A DNA stretch of 64,000 nt, taken from assembly GCA_001464615.1 (NCBI GenBank), contig LNFI01000007.1:186001-250000 (forward strand), written 5' to 3'. The stretch comes from Sphingomonadales bacterium Ga0077557 (GTDB taxonomy: Bacteria > Pseudomonadota > Alphaproteobacteria > Sphingomonadales > Sphingomonadaceae). Under the pieces are notes generated by a model. The model saw only the letters and a program-made list of their open reading frames with translations, did no database searches and was not told the DNA's origin. This document shows positions 27,801 to 35,787 of this stretch, piece by piece. A program made the position numbers and the translations under genes. Positions within the stretch are counted from its first letter, which is position 1; each line of letters starts with the position of its first letter.

Positions 27801-27923
27801 GGGGGCAGCTTGCTCAGTATCGTCGCTTTGCGGTAGCGAGGCGGTCTGCGCCGACGCCGGCATGGCGATACCTAGGGCAAGGACGGAGCAGGCACAGGCG
27901 GCCAACAACTTAGTCTTAAGCAT
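24819..27923 (-). CDS. TonB-dependent outer-membrane receptor
   Basis: 1034 aa from the ATG at 27923, preceded by GAGAGAGAG; the open frame extends 30 codons further but the signal peptide begins here (MLKTKLLA... cut after PASAQ at about 26). TonB-box-like DIVVTGS, a plug domain with VNLRGLGPQRTLVLLNGKRVV (split over the usual plug motif), then a long 22-strand barrel region ending in Phe (ITAKFGITQKF). The length and plug type fit the large receptors sphingomonads use for complex organic substrates rather than siderophores. No Fur box was seen. It is a separate transcription unit ending at the terminator at 24757. Confidence 0.93.
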   Translation of the reverse strand: MLKTKLLAACACSVLALGIAMPASAQTASLPQSDDTEQAAPDIVVTGSLIRGTREDAALPVDVISSDELSRQGSPTALDLLKNLPTSNGVLGDANQFDARAQGSEGVASVNLRGLGPQRTLVLLNGKRVVSAGTGVPVVDINLLPQSAIGRIEILKDGAAATYGSDAVAGVVNFITRSEQQGFQASGDYRYIPGSDGDYTGAISYGHHKDGFLVFASFGYQRRSELRTTDRPFTVQPYQNNPQGGFSGGGSPGNFDFNGPLVGGSAFSTDLGCEAVGGFRSLPAARPGNDRCFTNFGQFDNLVEPEERLQAYVETKIDLTPDLKFSASALYGTSRSRITTSPSYLPTLSPSGYSANGFNHLISASGAPVNGLSPLLPSNVAGLGLFVVPSYAPAQRDYCALYGAAAGCAPGQPISAFPVLFRPFLLGGNPLFQNATNDRGAAFSPRESHSVRFTAGLEWAINSSLNLDTGFTYSEYDRAIEGTDTFGDLLQNALAGFGGPNCAFASSASRAGLTAAQLAAVAGTNGCTYFNPFSTAISTNGATGAVNPNFAGTRSPAGFNLTPGAGLVNDLATIDNFFRTSRSAVNTQLIVVDAVLSGQTGLQLPGGDVSFALGGQYRRDTYAIEYNADSNLAVNPCPGSPLNANAICAQQTGALGFLGTNLNRALRGSVYAVFGELQAPVTDTLNVQFSARFEDYGGSVGSTFNPQGRVRWQVTPWLAIRGGAGTTFRGPPAANLDGNVTSLQIIGTAFRAIDINGNPNLSPERTTTYGGGLIFNAGGFNASIDYFRYDVSGPIESEPVAGIVGALFGTAANCTDPAFANLRARFTFTAAGCGIGNVQRLRTRQINSANVSTSGIDFQANYRAGVGEYDLVLGVNGTYVINYRTGNITVEGIVVQPAFDGVGLLNFQTSAYPLPQLKGNVFMQVDRDIHSIRLQYNYVDGYTDQRSFSTPAGSVFGANPALAGAAVTGGAQIGSFGTLDFTYRVNLPTKTTISLSALNILNTLPPFARLDFNYDPFTASPLGITAKFGITQKF

Positions 27924-28072
27924 CTCTCTCTCCCACAAGGTCGGATCACTAGGCGGATTCCGTACCGTAATCTCGAATAGACAGAGAGAGAGCCGCTGCG
28001 TCAAGCGAAACAAAGGTTGCCAGATGCTACCTTTACGAGGGCTGTTGCTAAAAAGTCATATATTGGACACAC

Positions 28073-28093
28073 AGCCGGTCAACAGGACCGGCT
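28073..28093. repeat. perfect inverted repeat upstream of TonB receptor
   Basis: AGCCGGTC-aacag-GACCGGCT, an 8-bp perfect stem, lies between the ACAD stop (28176) and the receptor start (27923), both on the minus strand. It may be a terminator for the ACAD transcript without a T-tract, or an operator for the receptor. Confidence 0.55.
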
Positions 28094-28175
28094 TTCGAAA
28101 CCCCGGACACCCAAGCTTTGTCGGACGCCGATAATGGGCGCTCAACCATCGGCAAAGCCCCAATTTTCCGGAACG

Positions 28176-29243
28176 TTAATAGCCGTTAAGCCGGGCAAAT
28201 CTTTCACGATGGAACGCGGCGTTGCCCCACATTGCCTCCAGCACAGCCGCGCGCTTGATGTAGAAGCCAGCGTCATAATCATCCGTCATGCCGATGCCGC
28301 CATGCAACTGGATCATCTCGCGGCTCGCCAATTTCAGCGTATCACTTGCCACTGCCTTGGCCAGCGTCACTGCCTGGTCGACATCCGATCGACCGGAATC
28401 GATTGCCTCAAGCGCGGCTTCCACCGCCGACCGCATCAGCTCAATCTCAGTGAACAGCTTTGCCATGCGGTGCTGCAGCGCCTGAAAGGTAGAGAGCAGC
28501 TGACCGAACTGCACGCGCGTCTTCAGATAATCATTGGTGGTCTCAAACGCCTGCACGGCAAGGCCGAGCATTTCGGCACAGACCGCCGCCGTTGCGCGAT
28601 CGATAATGGCCTGAGTAGTGGTGCCTTCAAGCTTTTCGGCCGGAGCGCCGTCAAAGCTGACCTGTGCATGACTGCGTGAATCGGCCATTTGCCGGTGCGC
28701 CCGCGTGACGCCTGGCGCGTTGCCCGCGACCAGATAGAGCCCGTCAGTGGCGGCAACGACGAACAGCGCAGCGCTATCACCTTCAGCCACAAATGCTTTC
28801 GTGCCGGTCAACTTGCCGTCCTGCACGGTCGTCGCGATTTTGGCTGGATTGTGGACCGGGCCTTCGTCAATCGCCAGCGTCGCGACGACTTCGCCGGTGG
28901 CGATCCGCGGCAGCCAGCTCGCCTTTTGCGAGGGCGAACCGCCCAGCACGATCGCCGTCGCCGCCGCCGCCGTTGATGCCAGCGGAGAGGCCGCCAGATT
29001 GCACCCGAGCTGTTCAAGCACCAGGCCAAGCGACAAATAGCCAAAGGCCGTGCCGCCAAATTCTTCAGGAATAACAATCCCGGCAAGGCCCATTTCCGCC
29101 ATCTGGCGCCAGGCATCAACGTCATAGCCAGCCGCCGGTGCGGCATTGCGCATCTTGCGGAAAGCGGCGACCGGCGATTCATTGTCCGCCCATTCGCGAA
29201 CCATGTCGCGGATCATCGTCTGTTCGTCGTTCAGTGCAGCCAT
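28176..29243 (-). CDS. acyl-CoA dehydrogenase, smaller partner
   Basis: 355 aa ACAD with the features of the small subunit of heteromeric enzymes: a short N-terminal domain, LAIDEGPVHNP in the middle domain and QLHGGIGMTDDYDAGFYIKR near the end. It is downstream of, and on the same strand as, the larger ACAD at 29325 (81 nt gap), repeating the pair at 11137/12444. It should oxidise a branched or cyclic acyl-CoA together with that partner. Confidence 0.9.
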   Translation of the reverse strand: MAALNDEQTMIRDMVREWADNESPVAAFRKMRNAAPAAGYDVDAWRQMAEMGLAGIVIPEEFGGTAFGYLSLGLVLEQLGCNLAASPLASTAAAATAIVLGGSPSQKASWLPRIATGEVVATLAIDEGPVHNPAKIATTVQDGKLTGTKAFVAEGDSAALFVVAATDGLYLVAGNAPGVTRAHRQMADSRSHAQVSFDGAPAEKLEGTTTQAIIDRATAAVCAEMLGLAVQAFETTNDYLKTRVQFGQLLSTFQALQHRMAKLFTEIELMRSAVEAALEAIDSGRSDVDQAVTLAKAVASDTLKLASREMIQLHGGIGMTDDYDAGFYIKRAAVLEAMWGNAAFHRERFARLNGY

Positions 29244-29324
29244 AATTCTGGTCCCGCTTGTCGATCAATTCACAATCGGCATCCCGGCGAAAGCCGAAGG
29301 GCCGGTTTCCCTGGTCGGTTATTT

Positions 29325-30542
29325 CTATTGGTGATCGAGCATCCCGAGAATGCGCTTGGCGATCACATTATTCTGGATTTCGGTGGAGCCGCCATAGATT
29401 GAGACCGCCTTGCCCCACAGCCAAGTGCGGGTCTGCGCGAGTTCGGCGTCGCTGAACCCCTCACCCTCCCAGCCGAGGCCATTCATGCCCATGATCTCGA
29501 TCGCCAGTTCGGCGCGATCCTGCGTCAGCCGCGCGCCGACATTCTTCATGATCGAAGACGCCGCCGACGGTCCTTGATTGGATTTCGCTTCAATCGCGGC
29601 GCGCCGCAGCGTCAGCATGAAGGCGCGCTGGTCCATCTCGTGCCGGACGATCCGCATCCGCAAATCGCTGTCCGCCACACTGCCATCGTCATTGGCACCG
29701 CGATATTCCTTGGCGAGCGCTGCCATCGGCTTGCCCGCAAACAGCCGCGCGGCAGCGCCACCGCCCGAAAGATTGCTTCGCTCATGCTGCAGCAATCGCT
29801 TGCCGATCGTCCAGCCCTGCCCTTCGACACCAACCAGGTTTTCCTTGGGCACCTTCACATCCGTGAAGAAGGTTTCACAGAATGGCGACTGGCCGGAAAT
29901 CATGCGGATCGGCCGGACTTCCACGCCGGGCGAGGTCATGTCGATCAGCAGAAAGCTGATGCCCTCATGCTTCTTGCTCTTGTCGGTACGGACGAGCGCG
30001 AAGCATTTGTCGGCCCATTGCCCGCCAGAGGTCCAGGTCTTCTGGCCGTTGACGAGATAATGGTCGCCCTTGTCCTCGGCAAAGGTCTGCAAGCTGGCGA
30101 GGTCCGATCCCGCGCCGGGCTCTGAATAGCCCTGGCACCAGCGCACTTCGTTCTTGGCAATCGCGCGGATATGCTCCTGCTTTTGCGCTTCGTTGCCATA
30201 TTCGAGCAAGGTCGGCCCGAACATCATCACCCCCATGCCACCAATCGGGTTCCACGCGCCGACGCGACCCATTTCTTCGGCGAGCACCCGCGCCTGATGC
30301 TTGTCCAGCCCACCACCGCCATAAGCCGCTGGCCAGGTCGGCACGCCCCAGCCCTTGTCGCCCATCGCTTTGACCCAGCCCAGCTCGTCGGCGGATGCAT
30401 TGCTTGGCCCCTCCAGCAGGGACATGCTGTTGTCCTTGCCTTTCAGCGACGCGGGAAAATTATCCGCGAGCCATGCCCGCACCTCGGCGCGGAAGGCGTC
30501 TAGCGCATTGGCTGGCGTATCGAGCTCGGGTGCGGTTGCCAT
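29325..30542 (-). CDS. acyl-CoA dehydrogenase, larger partner
   Basis: 405 aa from the ATG at 30542 with AAGGAG 7 nt upstream; the frame runs 30 codons further without a better site. WCQGYSEPGAGSDLAS and YGGSTEIQNNVIAKRIL are the FAD-binding and C-terminal motifs of the large heteromeric subunit. It is the first gene of a two-gene dehydrogenase operon and is divergent from the Tet-like MFS gene. Confidence 0.92.
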   Translation of the reverse strand: MATAPELDTPANALDAFRAEVRAWLADNFPASLKGKDNSMSLLEGPSNASADELGWVKAMGDKGWGVPTWPAAYGGGGLDKHQARVLAEEMGRVGAWNPIGGMGVMMFGPTLLEYGNEAQKQEHIRAIAKNEVRWCQGYSEPGAGSDLASLQTFAEDKGDHYLVNGQKTWTSGGQWADKCFALVRTDKSKKHEGISFLLIDMTSPGVEVRPIRMISGQSPFCETFFTDVKVPKENLVGVEGQGWTIGKRLLQHERSNLSGGGAAARLFAGKPMAALAKEYRGANDDGSVADSDLRMRIVRHEMDQRAFMLTLRRAAIEAKSNQGPSAASSIMKNVGARLTQDRAELAIEIMGMNGLGWEGEGFSDAELAQTRTWLWGKAVSIYGGSTEIQNNVIAKRILGMLDHQ

Positions 30543-30722
30543 GGACTCTCTCCTTCGGGACCGAATCTGAAGATCGGGTATGGCGGATGCATCGCACAAA
30601 TCAGCGCGGCGCGCAAAGGCCGCAACGGCCAAATCTTGCTTGTCCGCCGCTGCCGTTACGGCATAAGGCCCTGCCCGCCCGCTTCATGCTCCCCGGGAGC
30701 CAACCCAGCCGGAAGCTGCCCG

Positions 30723-31952
30723 ATGTCATTTGCCAACCGCGCCGTCCCAATTGTGCTCGCCGCTGTGCTGATCGACACGATTGGATTCGGCATCGTCATC
30801 CCGATCCTACCGCAGTTGATCACTGATCTGGGCCATGTCGATCTTGACCAGGCGACCCGGATTTCGGGCTATCTGCTCGGCGTCTACGCGCTGACACAGT
30901 TTTTCGCTGGCCCAGTGCTCGGCAATCTCGGCGATAGTTTTGGCAGGCGGCCCGTGCTGATCGCTTCGATGCTCGCCTTTGCGGCCGATTATGCCTTGAT
31001 GGCCTTTGCCCCGACGCTGGCCTGGCTGTTCGTCGGCCGCGCCGTCGCTGGCGTCGCTGGCGCGATCTATGGCCCGGCGAGCGCGGTGTTGGCAGACGTT
31101 ACCCCGCCCGAGGGTCGCGCCAAGGTGTTCGGTTATATCGGTGCAGCGTTCGGCATCGGCTTCATCATTGGCCCGGCGATTGGCGGCTTGCTATCTGATC
31201 TTGGCCCCCGCGCGCCCTTCATCGCAGCGGCGGCCCTGGCGCTTATCAACGCGACGGCGATGATTTTCCTGATGCCGGAATCGCTCGCCCCGACGCTCCG
31301 TCGCCCATTCGACTGGCGCAGTACAAATGTGATCGGCGCGTTCCGCCCGCTGCTCAAAAGCGGTGGTGCGGCCCCGCTGCTGATCGCCTGGTTCATCTGG
31401 TCCCTGGCCAGCAACGTCTATCCTGCCACCTGGTCGTTTTGGTCGGCAGCGCGCTTTGGCTGGGACGCGCGCGCGATCGGCTGGTCGCTGGCGTTTGTTG
31501 GGCTGGTGATGGCGAGCATTCAGATGTTCCTAACCGGCCCGATCATCGCACGGCTTGGAGAATCGCGTGCATCGATCGTCGGCTTGGCGAGCGGGATGGG
31601 CGCCTATTTCGCTTATGTTTTTATCACCGCCGGCTGGCAGGCCTATGCGGTTTTCCTGATTAGCGGCCTATCTGCGCTGGTCTTTCCGGCGATGAATGGC
31701 CTGCTCTCGCGCCGCGCGGACGCCTCGCATCAGGGCGCGTTGCAGGGTGGGATCGGCAGCTTGAACAGCATTGCCGCGGTGATCGCGCCGCTGATGCTTA
31801 CCCAGGCGCTCGCCACGGGCATTGAGCGCGGTTTTGCGGGTGCAGCCTTCCTGCTCGCGGGGATTATGGCAGCGATCGCTCTGCTGATCATGGTCTGGAA
31901 GGTGATTGGCAGCGTGCCCGCCAAGGAAGAAGTTGCAGTACCGTTGGCGTGA
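30723..31952 (+). CDS. MFS exporter of the TetA-like DHA1 group
   Basis: 409 aa from the ATG at 30723; the frame extends 29 codons upstream into hydrophilic sequence, so the start is set before the first helix (MSFANRAVPIVLAAVLIDTIGFG). Motif A GNLGDSFGRRPVL after helix 2 and GVAGAIYGPASAVLADV in helices 4-5 match the TCR/Tet drug:H+ antiporters. Twelve helices are visible. Chromosomal sphingomonad members are common, so tetracycline export is not implied; export of a hydrophobic pathway intermediate is as likely. A bidirectional terminator follows at 32052. Confidence 0.85.
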   Translation: MSFANRAVPIVLAAVLIDTIGFGIVIPILPQLITDLGHVDLDQATRISGYLLGVYALTQFFAGPVLGNLGDSFGRRPVLIASMLAFAADYALMAFAPTLAWLFVGRAVAGVAGAIYGPASAVLADVTPPEGRAKVFGYIGAAFGIGFIIGPAIGGLLSDLGPRAPFIAAAALALINATAMIFLMPESLAPTLRRPFDWRSTNVIGAFRPLLKSGGAAPLLIAWFIWSLASNVYPATWSFWSAARFGWDARAIGWSLAFVGLVMASIQMFLTGPIIARLGESRASIVGLASGMGAYFAYVFITAGWQAYAVFLISGLSALVFPAMNGLLSRRADASHQGALQGGIGSLNSIAAVIAPLMLTQALATGIERGFAGAAFLLAGIMAAIALLIMVWKVIGSVPAKEEVAVPLA

Positions 31953-32051
31953 ATTTGTTTCAGCCGAACATTCTTTGACAGGAAAACAGTATCCCGATAC
32001 GCGATTTTGAGGCGCAGCTAGGATTCGTCCTTACTGAAATCCAATTGCAAT

Positions 32052-32087
32052 AAAATCCTCCCCCATTTTTAATGAGGGAGGATTTTT
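32052..32087. terminator. bidirectional rho-independent terminator
   Basis: A perfect 11-bp stem AAAATCCTCCC / GGGAGGATTTT (32052-32062 and 32076-32086) ends in T residues on both strands. It separates the converging MFS gene (stop 31952) and the secreted-protein gene (stop 32092). Confidence 0.9.
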
Positions 32088-32091
32088 CTAT

Positions 32092-32646
32092 TTAGCTTGC
32101 AGGTAAAGTTACCGGCAATGCTTCAACTGTAAAGCACTTAAGTTCGCGCCCCTGTTCGAAAACAGCACTTTTACCTGTAACGAATGCAGAAAACACACCT
32201 ACTGCGACAGCGGTGGCGACGGTGGCACCGGTATTACCGCTGCCTTCTTGGCGAAATTTGCCGCTGATTGGAATCGTGCGCCCCCCAAGATTGAGCGAAC
32301 GGATTTCGATTTCCATCTTCGCGGATTTACCGAAAGCGCCCTTGCCCGTCCGATAAGTGACTTGGCCAACTCCCTTAGTACCCCGAGGGATTACGACAAA
32401 GTTGCCGAGCGTAACGTCACGCGCAACTGAGACATCAAAATTCTGTCCCTGCTTCACTCGCTTTGAATTGACCTCAGCATTCAGGGTCACCGCTACTTCA
32501 GTATTCGCAGGTAAAGACGTCTCGTTCGGCCCGAAACCTGCCGCCCTGGTCGCTTGAACCGGCGTTTGCGCGGTTTCCTGCGCTGTGGCAACACCAACTG
32601 CCGATACAGCGGCACCAAGGACTAAGGTCTTAAGAATTACATGCAT
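32092..32646 (-). CDS. secreted protein of unknown function
   Basis: 184 aa from the ATG at 32646; a GTG one codon upstream is also possible, and AGGGGA precedes both. A signal peptide of about 23 residues (cut after VATAQ) is followed by a beta-rich domain: LPANTEVAVTLNAEVNSKRVKQG, VVIPRGTKGVGQVTYRTGKGAFGKS and GRTIPISGKFRQEG. The middle recalls the barrel of TrbI/VirB10-like proteins (LPxGT, VxVxL, IPxGT), but it is much shorter and has no conjugation genes around it. A glycine-rich hydrophobic stretch (ATVATAVAVGVFSAFVTG) lies near the end. The DNA is less GC-rich than its neighbours. Confidence 0.75.
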   Translation of the reverse strand: MHVILKTLVLGAAVSAVGVATAQETAQTPVQATRAAGFGPNETSLPANTEVAVTLNAEVNSKRVKQGQNFDVSVARDVTLGNFVVIPRGTKGVGQVTYRTGKGAFGKSAKMEIEIRSLNLGGRTIPISGKFRQEGSGNTGATVATAVAVGVFSAFVTGKSAVFEQGRELKCFTVEALPVTLPAS

Positions 32647-32683
32647 CACTATCCCCTACATGCCCTTTTTGGGCATTGCCGGG

Positions 32684-32710
32684 ATCATATTATCTTTGGT
32701 TGAATGTCAA
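32684..32710 (-). promoter_or_regulatory. candidate sigma70-like promoter with leader hairpin
   Basis: On the minus strand TTGACA (32705-32710) and TATGAT (32684-32689) are 15 nt apart, slightly short of ideal. A perfect small hairpin ATGCCC-aaaaa-GGGCAT (32660-32676) lies in the leader just before the ribosome binding site of the secreted-protein gene. Confidence 0.45.
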
Positions 32711-32731
32711 TCAATTACATCTAAAATTGGA

Positions 32732-33517
32732 TCAAGGTTCTTTCCCCGGCCGCCGCGTCAGTGCAACATCGAGGTGACCGCCGGCATCGACCAAGGTCAC
32801 CTCGCCGGTTACTGCGCGCATCGCTGGATCGAGCAGTGCGACGATTGGCGCAGCGACATCGGGGGCCATCGTCGGCATTGCCATCGGCACGCTGGCGGCG
32901 ATGCGGGCGTTGAGCTTGGCAAAGCCCTCTTCGCCCAACCGCTTTTCAAACCAGCCGGTGCCGACATAACCAGGGGCCACGGCGTTGACGCGGATCGCCG
33001 GGGCAAGCGCGCGCGCCAGGCTCTTGGTCATCGTGATCAGCGCGCCCTTGGAGCAGGCATAAGCGACCGATGACCCCATGCCGAAAACGCCCGCAACCGA
33101 TGCAACGCTGACAACCGCGCTCATCGGACCCGCCTTCATTGCCGGGGCGCAGGCGCGAATCATCTGGAAGGCGGCAATGGTGTTCAGACGATAGATGTCG
33201 ATGAAATCCTCCGCCTCGAGGGCATCGAGATCCTCGTGATTGGCGAATTTGGTGCGGCCCGAATTGTTGACCAGAAAATCGATGCGCTCAAAGCTATCGA
33301 CCGCGACCTTCGCCAGCTTGCGGCATTCACTATCCTCGACAATGTCGGCCTGCACGGCGATCGATCCATTGCCGATCTCTGCCGCCAGCGCCTCGGCATC
33401 ATTCTTGCTCGACGCATAGTTGATCACGCAGCGCACGCCGCGCTCGGCGAGTTGCCGAACCACCGCCGCGCCAATGCCTGTGCCGCCCCCCGTTACAATG
33501 GCGACACCGCCTTGCAT
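32732..33517 (-). CDS. SDR family oxidoreductase
   Basis: 261 aa from the ATG at 33517; the open frame extends 40 codons into the GST gene. TGGGTGIG near the N-terminus, NNSGRTK instead of NNAG, and YACSKGA with the Tyr/Lys pair. It follows the GST gene by 11 nt on the minus strand, so the two form an operon divergent from CoA ligase + thioesterase. It probably oxidises or reduces a hydroxy/keto group; the cofactor region VINYASSKND does not decide between NAD and NADP. Confidence 0.88.
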   Translation of the reverse strand: MQGGVAIVTGGGTGIGAAVVRQLAERGVRCVINYASSKNDAEALAAEIGNGSIAVQADIVEDSECRKLAKVAVDSFERIDFLVNNSGRTKFANHEDLDALEAEDFIDIYRLNTIAAFQMIRACAPAMKAGPMSAVVSVASVAGVFGMGSSVAYACSKGALITMTKSLARALAPAIRVNAVAPGYVGTGWFEKRLGEEGFAKLNARIAASVPMAMPTMAPDVAAPIVALLDPAMRAVTGEVTLVDAGGHLDVALTRRPGKEP

Positions 33518-33528
33518 GCGATCGGCGC

Positions 33529-34143
33529 TCAAGCGGCAGCACTCGGGCGAGCGGACGCTCGCGCATGCCACGCGGTTAAATTGGGCATATCGTCGGGAAC
33601 GGGCATCCCGATAAAGGTGGCGAAATCGACCGTGCACAGCAAAGCGATGTCAGCGATCGAATAATCCTTGCCCGCCAACCAGGGCCGATCGCCGAGCGCG
33701 CTATCGAAAACGCGCAGTGCATCATTCACCTTTGGTCGGTTGCTTTCGCCGAAATCCTTATATTGCGGCACGACGACGCGGGCCGTGAAGGGATGGCTGT
33801 GCTGCCAAACCATGGATAGCGGTGTGCCCAGTCGAAGCTCGACCCGCCGAGTCCACATATCGACTTCGGCCACGCCCTTTGGCCCCTTGCCGAACATCGG
33901 CGGATCGGGATTGAGCGCTTCGAAAAAGCGGCAAATCGCGATGCTTTCTGTAATCACCTCGCCATCGTCGAGCTTGAGCGCGGGGATCTGACCAAGCGGA
34001 TTGACTGCCAGGAATTCAGGTTTCTTGTGATCTCCGGCCATGATCGACAGCAACTCGGTGGGCACTTTCAGCCCCTTTTCCGCCAGAAAAATACGAACGC
34101 GGCGCGGATTCGGCGCGGGATTGGCGGCGTCAAAAAACAGCAC
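33529..34143 (-). CDS. glutathione S-transferase
   Basis: 204 aa from a GTG at 34143, which has AAGGGG about 8 nt upstream and gives the usual GST beginning VLFFDAANPAPNPRRVRIFLAEKG; an ATG at 34191 would add 16 basic residues. The thioredoxin-like domain contains NPLGQIPAL and GEVITESIAICRF (glutathione binding, including the ES pair); the helical C-terminal domain contains KDYSIADIALL. In this block it may conjugate or isomerise a pathway intermediate. First gene of the GST-SDR operon. Confidence 0.88.
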   Translation of the reverse strand: MLFFDAANPAPNPRRVRIFLAEKGLKVPTELLSIMAGDHKKPEFLAVNPLGQIPALKLDDGEVITESIAICRFFEALNPDPPMFGKGPKGVAEVDMWTRRVELRLGTPLSMVWQHSHPFTARVVVPQYKDFGESNRPKVNDALRVFDSALGDRPWLAGKDYSIADIALLCTVDFATFIGMPVPDDMPNLTAWHARASARPSAAA

Positions 34144-34242
34144 AAACTTGCCCCTTGGTGATTTTCGAAGATTGCGTATGGCATTTCGCACAAGCCTCGC
34201 CTAGCCATCCCAATCGCCAGACACGGCAATGATGGGGACGAA

Positions 34243-35787
34243 ATGACCGACGCAGGGATGACAGCCGCAACGCTCCTGACCAGCGATTTCGAGACCTTGC
34301 CAACGTTGCTGCGCGCCCATGCGGCGGAACAGGGCGCCAAGCTGGCACTGGTCGATGAGTTCGGAACGATCAGCTATGCGACCCTAGATCGCATCGTCGA
34401 CCAGGTGGCAGCCGCGCTTCAACGCGATGGGGTTGAACAGCGCACCTGCGTCGCAATCTGTGCAACACCCTCGATCAATTACAGCGTGGTGTTCCTCGGC
34501 GCGCTTCGGGCCGGATGTGCCGCAACGCCGCTTTCGCCCTCCGCCACAGGCGAGTCGATCGCTGCGATGATCCGCGATAGCGGTGCCCCGATTGCCTTTG
34601 TCGATGCGAGCACGATTGGGTTGCTTGACGGGCAAAGCCTTTCAGCCAGCCTGATTGACCTCGAAAGTCCGTCCTTCTCCGCCTGGCTCGCACCAGAAGG
34701 AACGAAGCCCGCCGATGTGACAATCCTGCCGGAAGATCCCTTCAACGTTATCTATTCGTCGGGCACCACGGGCACCCCCAAGGGCATTGTCCAGAGCCAC
34801 GCGATGCGATGGGCGCATATCCACCGAAATTCGGGCGCGGGCTTTGGCGACGCGGTGACGATGATTGCGACGCCGCTCTATTCGAACACGACGCTCGTCA
34901 CCTTCCTGCCGACCCTGGGCTGGGGCGGCACAGCGGTAATCATGAAGAAATTTGATGCACGCCGGTTTCTGGAACTGGCCGCCGCCCAGCGCGCGACGCA
35001 TGCGATGCTGGTGCCCGTGCAATATAACCGCATCATGGCCGTGCCGGATTTCGATCACTTCGATCTTTCCGCCTTCCGGCTCAAAACCTGCACCAGCGCG
35101 CCATTTTCTGCAGCATTGAAAGCAGATGTCGTTGCGCGCTGGCCAGGGTTGCTTGTCGAATATTACGGCATGACGGAAGGGGGCGGCACGACAATGCTGG
35201 TTGCCAACGCCAACCCGACCAAACTGCACAGCGTCGGTGTGCCAATCGACGGCCATGACATCCGCTTGATCGACGATGACGGTAACGAAGTTGCCCCCGG
35301 CGACATGGGCGAGGTCGTCGGTCGCAGCCCGGCGATGATGACCGGTTATCATGGCCGCAGCGATGCCACCCGCGCGGCCGAATGGTATGACGCAGAGGGC
35401 AGACGCTACATCCGCCACGGCGATGTCGGTCGCTTCGACGAGGACGGCTTTTTGATCCTGATGGATCGCAAAAAGGATCTGATCATCTCGGGCGGTTTCA
35501 ACATCTATCCCTCCGATCTGGAAGCGGTCCTCGCTCAGCATCCCGATGTCGCCGATAGCACGGTGGTTGGCGTGCCGTCGGAAGCTTGGGGAGAGACCCC
35601 CGTGGGCTTTTATGTGGCGCGTGGGGAAGGCAGCGATCCGGCTGCGATCATGGCCTGGACCAACGAACGGCTGGGCAAAACCCAGCGCCTGTCAGCCCTG
35701 CATCAAGCCAGCGAACTGCCCCGCAGTGCGATCGGCAAAGTCCTCAAACGCGAATTGCGCGACCAGCTTGCGAAAGTTCCTGCATGA
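34243..35787 (+). CDS. AMP-dependent acyl-CoA synthetase
   Basis: 514 aa. YSSGTTGTPKG is the ATP loop, EYYGMTEGGG the A5 motif, RHGDVGRFDEDG and DRKKDLIISGGFNIYP the A7/A8 hinge, and SAIGKVLKREL holds the C-terminal catalytic Lys. It makes an acyl-CoA from the free acid. It shares a 4-nt ATGA overlap with a thioesterase-like gene and is divergent from GST-SDR with about 100 bp between starts. Confidence 0.92.
   Translation: MTDAGMTAATLLTSDFETLPTLLRAHAAEQGAKLALVDEFGTISYATLDRIVDQVAAALQRDGVEQRTCVAICATPSINYSVVFLGALRAGCAATPLSPSATGESIAAMIRDSGAPIAFVDASTIGLLDGQSLSASLIDLESPSFSAWLAPEGTKPADVTILPEDPFNVIYSSGTTGTPKGIVQSHAMRWAHIHRNSGAGFGDAVTMIATPLYSNTTLVTFLPTLGWGGTAVIMKKFDARRFLELAAAQRATHAMLVPVQYNRIMAVPDFDHFDLSAFRLKTCTSAPFSAALKADVVARWPGLLVEYYGMTEGGGTTMLVANANPTKLHSVGVPIDGHDIRLIDDDGNEVAPGDMGEVVGRSPAMMTGYHGRSDATRAAEWYDAEGRRYIRHGDVGRFDEDGFLILMDRKKDLIISGGFNIYPSDLEAVLAQHPDVADSTVVGVPSEAWGETPVGFYVARGEGSDPAAIMAWTNERLGKTQRLSALHQASELPRSAIGKVLKRELRDQLAKVPA

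Noticed and set aside
30723..31952. Tetracycline-resistance gene
   Set aside because: Motifs place it in the Tet-like MFS group, but chromosomal sphingomonad members are common, there is no TetR neighbour, and nothing in the sequence shows drug specificity.
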